Source: Dillenia suffruticosa (taxonomy: Eukaryota; Streptophyta; Magnoliopsida; Dilleniales; Dilleniaceae). From it: DNA of 64,000 bases. Numbering within the stretch: the first letter of the stretch is position 1; every line of letters starts with the position of its first letter. Shown here piece after piece: positions 1-11,170 of the stretch. The notes beneath the pieces were generated by a model. The model ran no database searches and was not told where the DNA came from. It was given only the letters and a program-made list of their open reading frames with translations. The translations under genes were made by a program, and so were the position numbers. The stretch covers positions 16,846,001 to 16,910,000 of the forward strand of contig JAVTVX010000031.1 in the NCBI GenBank assembly GCA_033439265.1, read 5' to 3'.

Positions 1-3000
1 CTGCATTTTCTTCTACAAGTTGCAGTTCAGCTTCTGTTTGGCATGACAATAATAGGGATCAGACCATATTGAAGATTATTCGGGTTCTTCCTCCTCCTGT
101 CCGAAGTAGTCAAGTAAATGCAAACTCATCCATTTGGGAACGTGCAATTGCTGACAGGTGATCTTATGAAATTCATTGTTATTTATCTGCTACATGTTTG
201 AGAGTAGATAATTAATTTAGTGACATAGATGATATTAATTCACTTGCTTGAAGAAGGGGCAGGAAGAGATGACTGATTTAAGAGAGTTCATATTTTAGGG
301 CAATCTGCATTTTGATGCCAGGGTTTGGAACAAGTTGTTTTAATGGCTTTTCAAAGGCCAAGTAGAATATGCTTTATAGAATTAAGGGATAATTCACATG
401 ACAACATTCAATTGAATAGCAGAGAGCACCTTATTAGGGGAATTTATGTGCTCACTGTGTTAGGGAACTTCTGACTGGAGGCAGAGTGTGCAGCACTTGT
501 CAGCTCTCAGTCTCACACAACATAGCTGATGTTGAACCATGCCTTAAGGGCAAAGCAGGGATTTCATCATAGTGAAGGAAGAGAAGAAATAGAAGCACGC
601 AGAGGAGGATGAAGGTTAAGAAAGAGGAGATGAAACAAGGCTGACATAGACAATAGGTTTCTAAAAGCTTGGAACTTGTTATTTTACTAGATTTGTGCTT
701 AGATAAAGTTCACAATATAAGGTTGAATTATGTTATGGTAAGCAAAGTTTGTATCCCTTTTCTTAAAAGGGAATATTTCATTAAAATGAAATTAAGTTCT
801 CATATCATTGTATTATTTTTTGATCCAATCGTAAATTTTATTTCAAAAATGAAGTAGGATCTGGTTGTAAAGCACTAACTGCTCCATAATTTTGATCAAG
901 AGGCAAATTTTATCAATCCAACCATTATTTCATGCTAAAGGCCTAGCCCATTTTCAAACTCATCAGAAATTACTAATGGTTGTCGCGATTAAGTTGAAAA
1001 ATCATTTTATGTTGCAACAAGTGCACAACCATGGGACTCTGTGAATTACCTCATAATGATTTTTTCCTGCATCAAAACTAGTGTTTGAATTGTTGAAAGT
1101 TGATTACTATTAAAAGTTACTGAGTGGTGTAGTTGTGATTTTGATCCATGCATGGAAGTCTCAGTTCCTGACATTTGTACACTGTGACTTACGTGGCGAG
1201 AATTAAGCCCCTAAAAGATGTTCTAAGAATGCTCAAGCCTCTAAACTAGAACTTATGCTGCATCAAATTTACATTTCATTTTCGCAAGATACTTTCTAAA
1301 CTGCTGCTATGGATTATTTGTTTTGTCAGAGCAGGTTTTGGTGGAGTCTTTTGGTTGGAGTTGATTGGTGGGATGCTGTAGGCTGCACACAAAGTGCTGC
1401 CGAGGATGGTATTGGTAAGAATCATTGGGTTACCCTATTAATATTTTTACTCTTTCTTGTCTGTGTTCTTACCTTTAAGCTTCCTATGTCTTAACCATAG
1501 ATTCAATTTAGTCCCATATAGCATCTTTGAAAGGATGGAAAAAGGCAATGGGGTGCAATATTGGGGAAGTTGTTTTACATGAAATGTGAAAAAAGAAATG
1601 CTTGAATTACTGTAATTTGATGGGAAATCATGATGGGCAAGTCCATAAGTTCTCTAACATGGTATAAAGAGGTGGCTGATGGTGGGTGAATTTTGAGTAT
1701 GGGGTGGGAACTTATAAGCCAAGGGAAGCAGTTGTTAGGATGCTTATTGACATATATTTTGTTTGGTATGGATGCTCTCGTAAACCAAAGTGTTTATGAG
1801 GTGTTACAAAAAACCTTGACCGGTCCCATTCATAGTTTTTTGGGTTTTCCTTTGGCCTTCTTACATATTTAGGAGATCTTATGCCCGTTTTGGAGTGCTC
1901 CCTTGTTATTTGGCTTCCTTACTAATATCGTTTTCCTTTCCTATCTCAAAAAAAAGGTATAAGGAGGCTTTATCTTATCCAAAAATGGCAACACAGCAAG
2001 AGCATAATTACTAGAAATTTTGTACAGTTCCCTAGTGTATTGCTTGATAGAATTGTTTGTTGCTGATAAACGTTTTTTTTCCCCCTGCCAGTTTCTTTGA
2101 ACAGTGTCATTGCTGTATTAGATGCAGATTTCCATTCTCTTCCGACTGCACAACACAGGCAGCAGCATGGTCCTGTATGTTTTTGTCTCCATCATCTCTC
2201 TCTATCAACCTCATGTTACTTTCACTTTTGATAACTGCCTGCATTTTTACATAGAAGACATCTACTAGTTAATATCTCAATCCTTCAATGCAACACGGAT
2301 GAAATTGTCGGGTTTACTATTGTTATCCTACTGAGATTAAAATGCACTGGCTGAGAGTGAAACAGAGCAAGTTACCCTTTAATAACATTTCTAGTTCATC
2401 TGTAGATCATTGTGTTTGTCATCTGATGCAATAATTGACGTACTTGTTTGCCATCATAGAGTTTTATATCTAGTGCAACTTAAATTTATATTGTTTTTCC
2501 ACATATGGATGTGGATCTAAACAAACCAACTTTGTCCCACCGAGCATAATATGGGACCAAACAAACTGTTCAAAGCTTCTGTCCAATTGGCTCTTATGTT
2601 GTGCAAGCGCATTAAGTGTTGGACCTGTCACCGTGCACCTTTAGCTTTCTTTTGGTTAGCTTACTCAAGGAATGGACTGTCAAAAAATGACATAAACCTG
2701 GGTTAGGTCACTGTTCTCTGTTAGGATGTTGATGCATATGACTCAAAATGGTTATCTTCATTCAAATTGTATGTTGTACCAGATGAAGCTGCACTCAGCT
2801 TCTTAAAATGATCTTTTCTTTTTTTCCCTCAATTATTCACCTATTGATGTGATGTCTTTGAATTCGTTGATGATAGCTGACAATGATGATCTTTATTTTT
2901 TACTGCTGCTGCATAATTAGCCTCATGCAATTTCTGCAACATAGTATGCCCACTTATCACTTGCATGTCTTTTGCTCCAGCAACCCTTGTTTTTTATCAA

Positions 3001-6000
3001 CAAAAATGCAGCTAGGAAAAATCTTTAAATTGTTTTAAAGCTAGCAAGTTCAGGCAGGGTGCTTGCCTTCTGACAAGCAACGGGGAGGGCTGGTATTTTA
3101 TGAGTGTAACAACTGCATTCATTTTGTTCTTATTCAATCAAATGACCAAGGAAATCCCAGTGTTTTAATTTCTTTCAAGTTTCTTACCGTAGCTGAGTTA
3201 CTTTCACAGGCTAATGCTGTCATTTGAGCTTTGTTGGTTTGCTGCATGTAGTTCATGAATGTTTTTATGCTCTGTGTGTGAGGCTTGTGCTTGGTGGTTG
3301 GCTGGGGGTCTTCTATTGTTGAAGACACTGTTATTCCGTTTTGGCTAACTTTGTTTCACTAGTTGTTGCATTAGGTCTCTTCCAATGGACTCCATTTTCC
3401 TTGTATTTGTTTCTTATGTCATCATGAGGGCTGATGACCTTCATTGTTAATGTGTGGGATCATCATGCCCCTTTTGGCTGTCATTTGTAGATTGGATTTT
3501 CCTTTGTTTGACCAAATTTTTATCCATGACTGCTTCAGAGCCTAGATAGGATAAAGTGTAGGCTGTTGGAGGGTACAACTGCTCAAGAGGTCAGAGCAAT
3601 GGTTCTTGACATGCAAGCAAGGTTGTTGCTGGATATGCTTGGGAAAGGCATTGAATCAGCTCTAATAAGCCCTTCCGCCCTAGTAGCTGAGCCATGGCAG
3701 GCTTCAGGTGAGACGTTATCTGGCATTGATCCTGAAGCAATGGCTGTTGATCCAGCTTTGGTATCAAGCGTTCAGGTACAAATTGTGTTTATTATTTTTT
3801 CCCATCCTCAGATTAGTTGGTAATTCATGTTGCAACAGTGATCCAATTTAGAAATTAGTTGATAATTCATGCTTTTCTAGTCTCATTCGCCATTAGCTTT
3901 TTGCATCTTGTAGATGTTATCATTTGGCCATGACTTAAATGTCACCCACATTTTTGGGACTCCAGATGATAATATTCGCAGTGGAACTCTGACGAAAGCA
4001 ACCGTGGCCATGCGTCTTTGTCTTGTTTGTGCATCCCATGCTTTGGCATAAACTTATGTTCTTCCTGTAATCTAGGTTTTGTTTGCCACCTCATTCTGGG
4101 GAGTGCTTGAGTTGCTCAGATTGTGTTACATTTTATGCAGGCATATGTTGATGCTGTCCTCGATTTGGCCTCACACTTCATCACGCGGTTGCGGCGCTAC
4201 GCAAGCTTTTGTCGCACATTAGCAAGTCATGCTGTTGCAGGTACGGGCAACACCCGAAGCATGGTGGCTAGTCCAACACAAAGTTCTGCTTCTCCTGCAA
4301 CAAGTCAAGGTCAGTTGCTCTTATCAAAAGATTGTTAGCAATATGCTTTTAAGCAACATTCAATTTTGCAATTCTAACATGCAAGTTCATATAGAACTTG
4401 AGAGTGTCACACCATTTTTACTTTTGAAGTGGTCCTGTCCTTTTTTTTGGGGGGGGGATAGGAATACAGAGCGTAGCAGCAGCAGCAGCAGCGTCAACAG
4501 TAGCAGCAGTAGCAATAGTAGCAGCAGTAGCAGTAGTAGTAGCGGTAGCAATAGTAGTAGCAGTAGTAGTAGTAGCAATAGTAGTATGACGATCAAAACA
4601 TGAAAAAACATAAGAATATCACGTTCTGGCAATAAAGAAACAATAAGAGGGAGCAGCCTCCAAAGAAACACATTTGAAGGCTTCTGCAGCATAGCACACC
4701 ACACAGTGAGAAATGCGAGCTTATTCCCAAATGACAAGAATAGTAAGACTTTAAGCTATAAAAATCTGACCATTTCTTAATAGCCAAATACACTGAATAT
4801 GTTTTGCGCAATTTCAAAGGATTGTGGGATCAGTAGAAGATGCAAATCCCTTTCAACTTCCTTAAATTTCAAAAGCATATACAATTTAGTGAAAATTCAT
4901 TAGTAAAAAGTAGGGAATTGATTTTCATTACTAGGGCTTGGTAATTTCGAAGGGGATACACATTTGAGGACTATGAAGCATGAACATGGCGGACACAAGT
5001 TCTCATACAGAGACGACTCACCAATTAGATTTATAAAGATAATAATAATATTTTTGGACCTGCATTTTTTTTTAATGTAATAAAGGTTTAAATATCAATT
5101 ATAGTGGGTTGTTGCTAATTTAGCAACAGGCTGAATGGTTGCAAAGGTGTTTTCGTGTTGCTAAGTAGGCCTATTTCCCTCATACATGCTTGTGTTTCTA
5201 GCATCCTCCTTTATTCTCTAATAGTATCTGTTGCCTCTCTAGGAGGTCAAAATGGTGCAACAAGTTCCACAGGAAGCACACAAATGCAAGCTTGGGTGCA
5301 AGGTGCCATTGCCAAGATTAGTAGCACCTCTGATGGTGTTTCAAATTCAACTCCAAACCCAATTAGTGGTCCATCATCTTTTATGCCTATCAGTATTAAT
5401 ACAGGAACATTTCCTGGAACACCAGCTGTTAGACTCATTGGAGACTGCCATTTTCTACATAGATTATGCCAGCTGCTGCTTTTCTGTTTCTTCTTTCGGC
5501 GGATGCAATTACCTCGCTTTGCTGGGGCTGCACAGAGGAATGCTGATTCAAGTATGCAAAAAACTCAGCCAAATGGTCCTGGAAAGTTGGAAGAGGCAAG
5601 TAATGTTGGTGCAAAACCGGCATCAGCTGTTGCTAAGTCAGAAGAAACTCAATTAGGTCGTACTGGTCAGCTTATTCCGGGAGCAAAAGGTGTTGAAGAA
5701 GGTTCAGCTAGCCGTTCAAGATGGGGCTATGGTAATGCTGGTCAAGGATACACATTTGAGGAGGTATGGATCCTCACTTTAAATGCTTACTGGATTCAGC
5801 CAAAAAATTCTCCTCCATAGAATTTATATAAAATTGCAAAAGCTGTTCAGATAGATGTGGTTTATGTATGCTCATACAACAGTCAAAAGATTCAAGTTTT
5901 TTCTTCTGTTTATGGATACTGAGAAATTTATCTGTATTTAGTAATTTTCAACATATCTCTGCAGGAAGTAAAATTTATTGAGTTTTGGCTTTTGATATCC

Positions 6001-8716
6001 ATTTTCGTTTACTCGTAACGCAGGTGAAAGTCCTTTTCCTTATACTTATGGATCTATGCAGACGCACAGCTGGTCTGGCCCATCCCCTTCCTGTCTCCCA
6101 AGTGGGTAATCCTAACCTTCAAGTTCGATTGCACTATATTGATGGGAATTACACTGTGTTACCAGAGGTGGTGGAAGCATCCCTTGGGCCACATATGCAG
6201 GTATATCAATTCTTCACTTGGGATTAGAAGACTAGAGGTTTACAACACTTTACTTCTCTGAAACTCATGTACTTGCACATCGTTCCTATTTTGACATTAG
6301 TGAGGAGATTTATTGATTTAACCAATCAGTAGAGAATCATAACTACTTTGGAGACTTAAAGCCTGTTTAAGACTTGTCAATTACCAGATTTGAAACTCAA
6401 CAAAACTTTTGCATTCTTGTGATCTGATACAAAACCACTCTACTGAGTTGTTCGGGGCAATAAAAGTCAATATAAGTGCCCCCCCAAGATTTTGTTTTAG
6501 TTAAAATTCATAATTAGTTTAAATTGTCACAAGTTTGGACCTTGAAACAATTTAAGAAGATTTATGTTTAAGCTTTAAACTAAGCTTTTATTTATCATAA
6601 CACCTCGTACTGTTGAGGTAGCCTACAAAGTTTTTCTTTGGGCATTATGACACGGACTATAATTACTTGAGGCCCATTTAAGTTGAAATGAACCATTCAT
6701 ACATTTGAACATGGCCTCCTGTTGACTTTTGCTCATAGCCTTTGAAGTAAATTTAGGGCCTTGTATAATTTTAAAATCCCTTGTTTATGATAAGTGTGTC
6801 TTTCTTTTTTATGTTAAATGTCTATTTGCTTCAGCTCCTTATTATTACTTTTCCTTGCTCAAATGGCTGCTGCATAGAACATGCCCCGGCCAAGAGGTGC
6901 AGATGCAGCTGGGTTGTTACTACGTGAGTTGGAACTCCATCCTCCTGCTGAAGAGTGGAACAGAAGGAATATGTTCGGACATTGGTCTGATCCAGAGGAC
7001 ATGGGTCCTGCAGAAGATAATCCCAAGTTGGGAAGTTCCATGGATCCACTTGATTTGAGAACATTGGAGGACTATGATATCTATTATGGACCCCGTGGCC
7101 TTTGGCCAAGGAAGCGCAGGTTGTCTGAAAGAGATGCTGCTTTTGGTTTGAATACTTCAGTGGGTCTGGGAGCATATCTTGGTATTATGGGATCGCGTAG
7201 AGATGTTGTCACTGCTGTGTGGAAGACTGGTCTAGAAGGTGTTTGGTACAAGGTTTGTTATGAGTTTAAACACAAATATAAGTTCTGTTCCTTTTGTTGA
7301 GTGATTAATCTTTGCATTATTGTTTTAGTTTATATCCTATGGAAATCATGCATGAAACATAGGAGTGCCATCACTTGATGGGGAATTTCAATGTCGAGGA
7401 AGTGATTAATTTCATGATAGGATCTTGTTGATGGAAGATCTAAATGGCATGATTTTCCTTCTTAATGCAATTGGGCCTAAAACTTTTATCATGGGTTGCT
7501 AATCCATTTACCTTTTTCCGTCTTATTTTTGTTGTGAACTCTTCTATAATCGTACTCAAATTTTACATATGGCACATTGGACTGTTGTTTTGAATGTTCT
7601 CATTTTTGGCATGAATCCAGAAATGTGTTTTAGGATTTTTAGCACCATGTAGTGTGTGCTACATGGATGTATCGACTTCCAATGTCCAATATGTTTCTAT
7701 CACGAAGGGGGGAAAAAAAGAAAGAAAAGAAAAAGATGTCTGTTAATCAGCATGTTGCTTGTTGTGTAATTGAAACCTGCCATATGCTACATCTGTTGTC
7801 TATTGCATTGCACATGCTACTAATATCCTGCTGCAAATTACTTTGTTAAGAGTGAGTGTTTGTGCCTTAAATTCTTGATTTTCTGCAACATAGAAGTTTA
7901 ATATATAGGCACATTAGACACATATTATTAGGATTCTTCTCTAAATTAGTTTGGGAGAAGCATAGGATGCTGAAAAATTATTAGTCTGGCTTATGTTGCT
8001 TGTGGATTTTGACTTGTTTGGTTCAGTTGCTTGGTTAGGTCCTCATGTTAAATGGGCCTTGGAAAGTCGGTCTTATTTAGTATCAATGAGAGTTACAGAG
8101 TGCTAGTTTGCTTTTTTGGATACTTAGAGAACTATTTCTTCCCAAATTTCTAAAGAATACAAACATATAGGATAATGCCAATTTAAGTAGTTCAAACATT
8201 ACTTATGGAAATCATTAGTCCTAGGGAAGTTAGAGGAGCCTCATCTTATTCTTTTTGTGAGCTTTTGTTTGGGTTGCTTGTTCACCAGGGGGTTAAGCCC
8301 TGTATGGTTGGCCTACATTGGAGGGAACCATTGGTGAATCAGAAATCTCATGGCCTTCCCTAGGTTCTTACCCCTCGAGCATGAATGACTACATCAAGGC
8401 CCATAAATCATTGTTCATGCCCCCAAGGTTTTGGGTTGAAGCTGGACATATTGAGAATCACCTAATTTTTGGCTTACTGCTCAATTTTTTCAATGTAAGA
8501 TGGTGGATGAATTGTATGTCTTTTATCAGATGACATCCATCTTTGTAATTTTGAACCATTTTCTGGATGCAGTGCATCAGATGTTTGCGGCAGACTTCTG
8601 CTTTTGCCTCACCAGGTACCAATTCCTCTAGTCAGAATGATCGGGAGATCTGGTGGATCAGCCGCTGGGCTTATCTCTGTCCAATGTGTGGTGGCACATG
8701 GGTTCGAGTTGAATAG
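1..8716 (+). CDS. MED16: Mediator complex subunit 16, C-terminal half (partial, 5' end outside window)
   Basis: MED16 (SFR6 in Arabidopsis) is a tail-module subunit of the nuclear Mediator complex, linking transcription factors to RNA polymerase II in cold, defence and iron responses. Exons: 1-157, 1335-1414, 2092-2174, 3539-3775, 4141-4309, 5243-5763, 6024-6200, 6878-7252, 8573-8716. All junctions keep frame with GT-AG borders and give 646 residues, about half of a roughly 1250-1280-residue family protein. Recognisable family blocks include WWSLLVGVDWWDAVGCTQSA, TAQEVRAMVLDMQARLLLDM, VDAVLDLASHFITRLRRYAS, RLIGDCHFLHRLCQLLLF and QVRLHYIDGNYTVLPEVVEA. The last exon carries two CxxC pairs (CIRC, CPMC), a possible zinc-binding knuckle, and ends GGTWVRVE. 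Introns of 0.6-1.4 kb hold no other gene; intron 5 carries a trinucleotide repeat. Identification rests on remembered family sequence and is firm. Confidence 0.95.
4472..4590. repeat. Imperfect AGC/AGT trinucleotide repeat in MED16 intron 5
   Basis: About 40 triplets of AGC, AGT and AAT run through intron 5 (4310-5242) of MED16, preceded by a T8G9 homopolymer junction at about 4441-4458. The tract reads as poly-Ser or poly-Leu in spurious frames but lies between a good donor and acceptor, so it is not coding. Confidence 0.9.
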
Positions 8717-10102
8717 ATGACTCGATCAACAATCTGTTCTCAGGTTTGCTTGCTGCTGTTATCTCCTTGTGTGCAACTTCGGTCCAGAGTTCTTATCTGC
8801 GTTTCATTTTGTCAGGCCTCAAGCTGGACGTGTAAATCACATTGAAATTGTTCAACTATTACTTTGCATCCTCTTCAACTTTTTCCTTGTCATTTTTTAA
8901 ACTTAGAATTACAGAATTTGTTGATTCACTGTTATGGGAGGAAGATATTTGTAGACTTAAAATATGTAGCATTAGCATTGCTGCATAGGGGCTGATTTGG
9001 GTTAGTGGGTAAGAACTAAGGAGAAAACCTTTTCCCAAGTTTATTGTTAAGTGTTATTTTTGTTCAAACTTCTGCTTTAGTTTCTTGGAAACAGTTCAAA
9101 GGTTTTTCATCCACATTAGTTCATCTCCACTAGTAGAGTCGAAGCATGTTGCTCACTTTATTTAGTTTTCCGAAATGCTTATAACTAGGAGATATAGATG
9201 TTTGCTCTTTATTTTATTTATTTATTTTAACAAATGATTGACAGGGCAAAATGGTCATAACTAGGAATGAAAAGCGCACAGATGTTAAGGACTATTTTTG
9301 ATACTTGAAATATAAACTTTGGGTCCTAAGTTTTGTCTCAGAAACTCTCTGATCTTATGCCTTTTCAATTTTCTCTAAAAATGCAAAGCTTCATTTTCAG
9401 TGTTCTGGAACTGTAACCTGGGAAATTATTTCCTAGTAATTGCAGCTTAGCGGTATTCTTGTTAGTAGTCCTTTTGTCTTTTGGGGTGCTTCACCTACCA
9501 ATCTGTTGTAGCTGTGAGAGGAGTTAACAAAAGGATTTCCTTAGTTGTGACATGGTACTGATTAAGATTGGCACTTCTGAGCTCTGAAATATTTCTCTGC
9601 TTCTGCTGCAGGTGAACTAGATTGCTGCAGATGGATGTATTTCTCTAAATTCAATGTGTTGGAGGCTGATTGCGTGGACTGTTACCTTCCAAATCTGTTA
9701 AAAACCGAACTTTCACATGGTGAAAGGGTTGATGTGGGAAGTTTGACCTCTTCAAAGCCTAAGAGCAGTAGCATTAGCATCTTGCTGGCCCTTATGTGCG
9801 TGACAAGCATGGCTGGATAATCTCTTGCGGTTACTCGATGCAAGAGTGCAGTGAGGAGGAAATCCATAGTTAAGACATCAGCTGTGGCTACTTGTCCATC
9901 AAAGTTCTCGTCAATATGTATAAGAGTAAATTCTCTCGCACTCTCGAATTTCTTCTTCAGGGACCGTATTTTTGCTTCGGGGGTTCCAGAATAAGCTCAA
10001 TGTAATCAATCTCACGGATGGCTTGATTGTGTAGAGATAGGCTTAGAAAGTAGATGACCTATTAAAGTCTACAGAGTTCAATTCAAAAGTTGTCATTTGA
10101 CC

Positions 10103-10105
<3 letters not shown>

Positions 10106-10166
<61 letters not shown>
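10106..10166. repeat. (CT)n microsatellite
   Basis: About 30 uninterrupted CT units just beyond the presumed MED16 3' UTR. Confidence 0.95.
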
Positions 10167-10169
<3 letters not shown>

Positions 10170-10177
10170 TCTTAATA

Positions 10178-10300
10178 AATTATTAGTATCTGTTAAATTT
10201 AATTAAATTTTATTTGAAGTGGATTGAATTTTTAAGTAATAAAATTTTTTGATATTTTTGTTATACATAAAATTCGAATCGAAGAGACCGAGTCATATGG
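10178..10300 (-). repeat. AT-rich dispersed repeat, probable degenerate SINE copy
   Basis: Read on the minus strand it has a B-box-like stretch (ATTCGAATTTTATG) followed by a tail that recurs at 51.03 kb, 46.75 kb (both minus) and 36.33, 57.23 and 62.70 kb (plus). The shared core reads TTAAATTTAATTAAATT on the plus strand. Both ends are indistinct and no target duplication was found. Confidence 0.45.
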
Positions 10301-10726
10301 GACTTTGTTCATTTGACCATCTCTTTTATCACTTTTGCCTTCGCAAGTATCGTTTGCCTTTGACCTCGGTTCCATAAGCTGAATTGAATTTCAGCACTTC
10401 CGACCAAAATCGGCCACGATTTCAATGTGGAGATTTTGAGTAATTTTTTCTTTTCTCTGAACAATTTGAGGGCATAAATGATATTAAGAACCAAAAGGCA
10501 AATTACAAAGTAAGATTATAAGTAAATATGCAAACATTATCGTTTTCTTGACCATCAATTGGATTAGGGTCGGCTTAATCCATCCTACCCGGTACTAATC
10601 AACTATTTTCAATGATCCGTGTCGAGATCGAGAGAGAGAGAAAGATGAGTGGAGGGACATTTTCGCTTGGGCCCGCCGGCAATTCATTCAGTAGTTGTAT
10701 AATTCAATTAAAGGTGGTCTTTTTAG

Positions 10727-10757
<31 letters not shown>

Positions 10758-11114
10758 TTGAGACAAGAAGTTACGCGTCCGCTTAATTCGAATAAAACTA
10801 CCGAATAGATGACGAATGACCAACACTTGTTGACGTAGTTGGGAATGACACTTTCGTCTTTTAATCGGGTCGAAAGTTCAACTTCTTTTAAGTATAAAAT
10901 AAATAATATTAGAAAATCTCCCCTAAAATAAATAAAGACCAACAATCAAATCTATCTTGATTAGTTAATGTGAAATCTCGCATGCCGGGACGGTGGCATA
11001 GCAAGAGGGACAAAAGAAAAAACAGATGACGAAGGATAATTTCATTTAGGCTCCCGGCCCAGACCAACCTGACAAACCCGCACACAGGTCTCCTCCGCTA
11101 CGAAACAGCTGAAA

Positions 11115-11170
11115 ATGAAATGAAATGAAATGAAATGAAGACTTCAGTTATCAGGGAAGAGAGAGAGATG
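11115..11170 (+). promoter_or_regulatory. TRAPPC13 leader: four overlapping minimal uORFs plus an in-frame upstream ATG
   Basis: A pentanucleotide repeat gives ATGs at 11115, 11120, 11125, 11130 and 11135. Each of the first four reads ATG AAA TGA, a Met-Lys-stop uORF of nine bases. The fifth is in frame with the main start at 11168 and would add 11 residues. The family aligns from MSGATAG, so 11168 is the preferred start. Whether the leader includes this repeat depends on an unmapped transcription start. Confidence 0.6.

Larger units (their letters stand above)
8717..11167. other. MED16 3' UTR and spacer to TRAPPC13
   Basis: No protein gene is seen here. A good donor (CAG|GTTTGC at 8743/8744) and a good acceptor (TTCTGCTGCAG ending at 9611) suggest a 3' UTR intron, with a terminal non-coding exon from 9612 to about 10.05 kb. 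A long CT microsatellite follows at 10106-10166, then an AT-rich repeat copy at about 10178-10300. The TRAPPC13 promoter and leader must lie in the last few hundred bases. No clear TATA box was found. Confidence 0.6.

Noticed and set aside
4229..4737. Open frames with poly-Ser (plus) or poly-Leu (minus)
   Set aside because: They are reading frames through the AGC/AGT repeat inside MED16 intron 5, which has good splice borders.
11135..11167. TRAPPC13 start at 11135
   Set aside because: The extra 11 residues come from the pentamer repeat and GA-rich leader; the family begins at the MSGATAG methionine.
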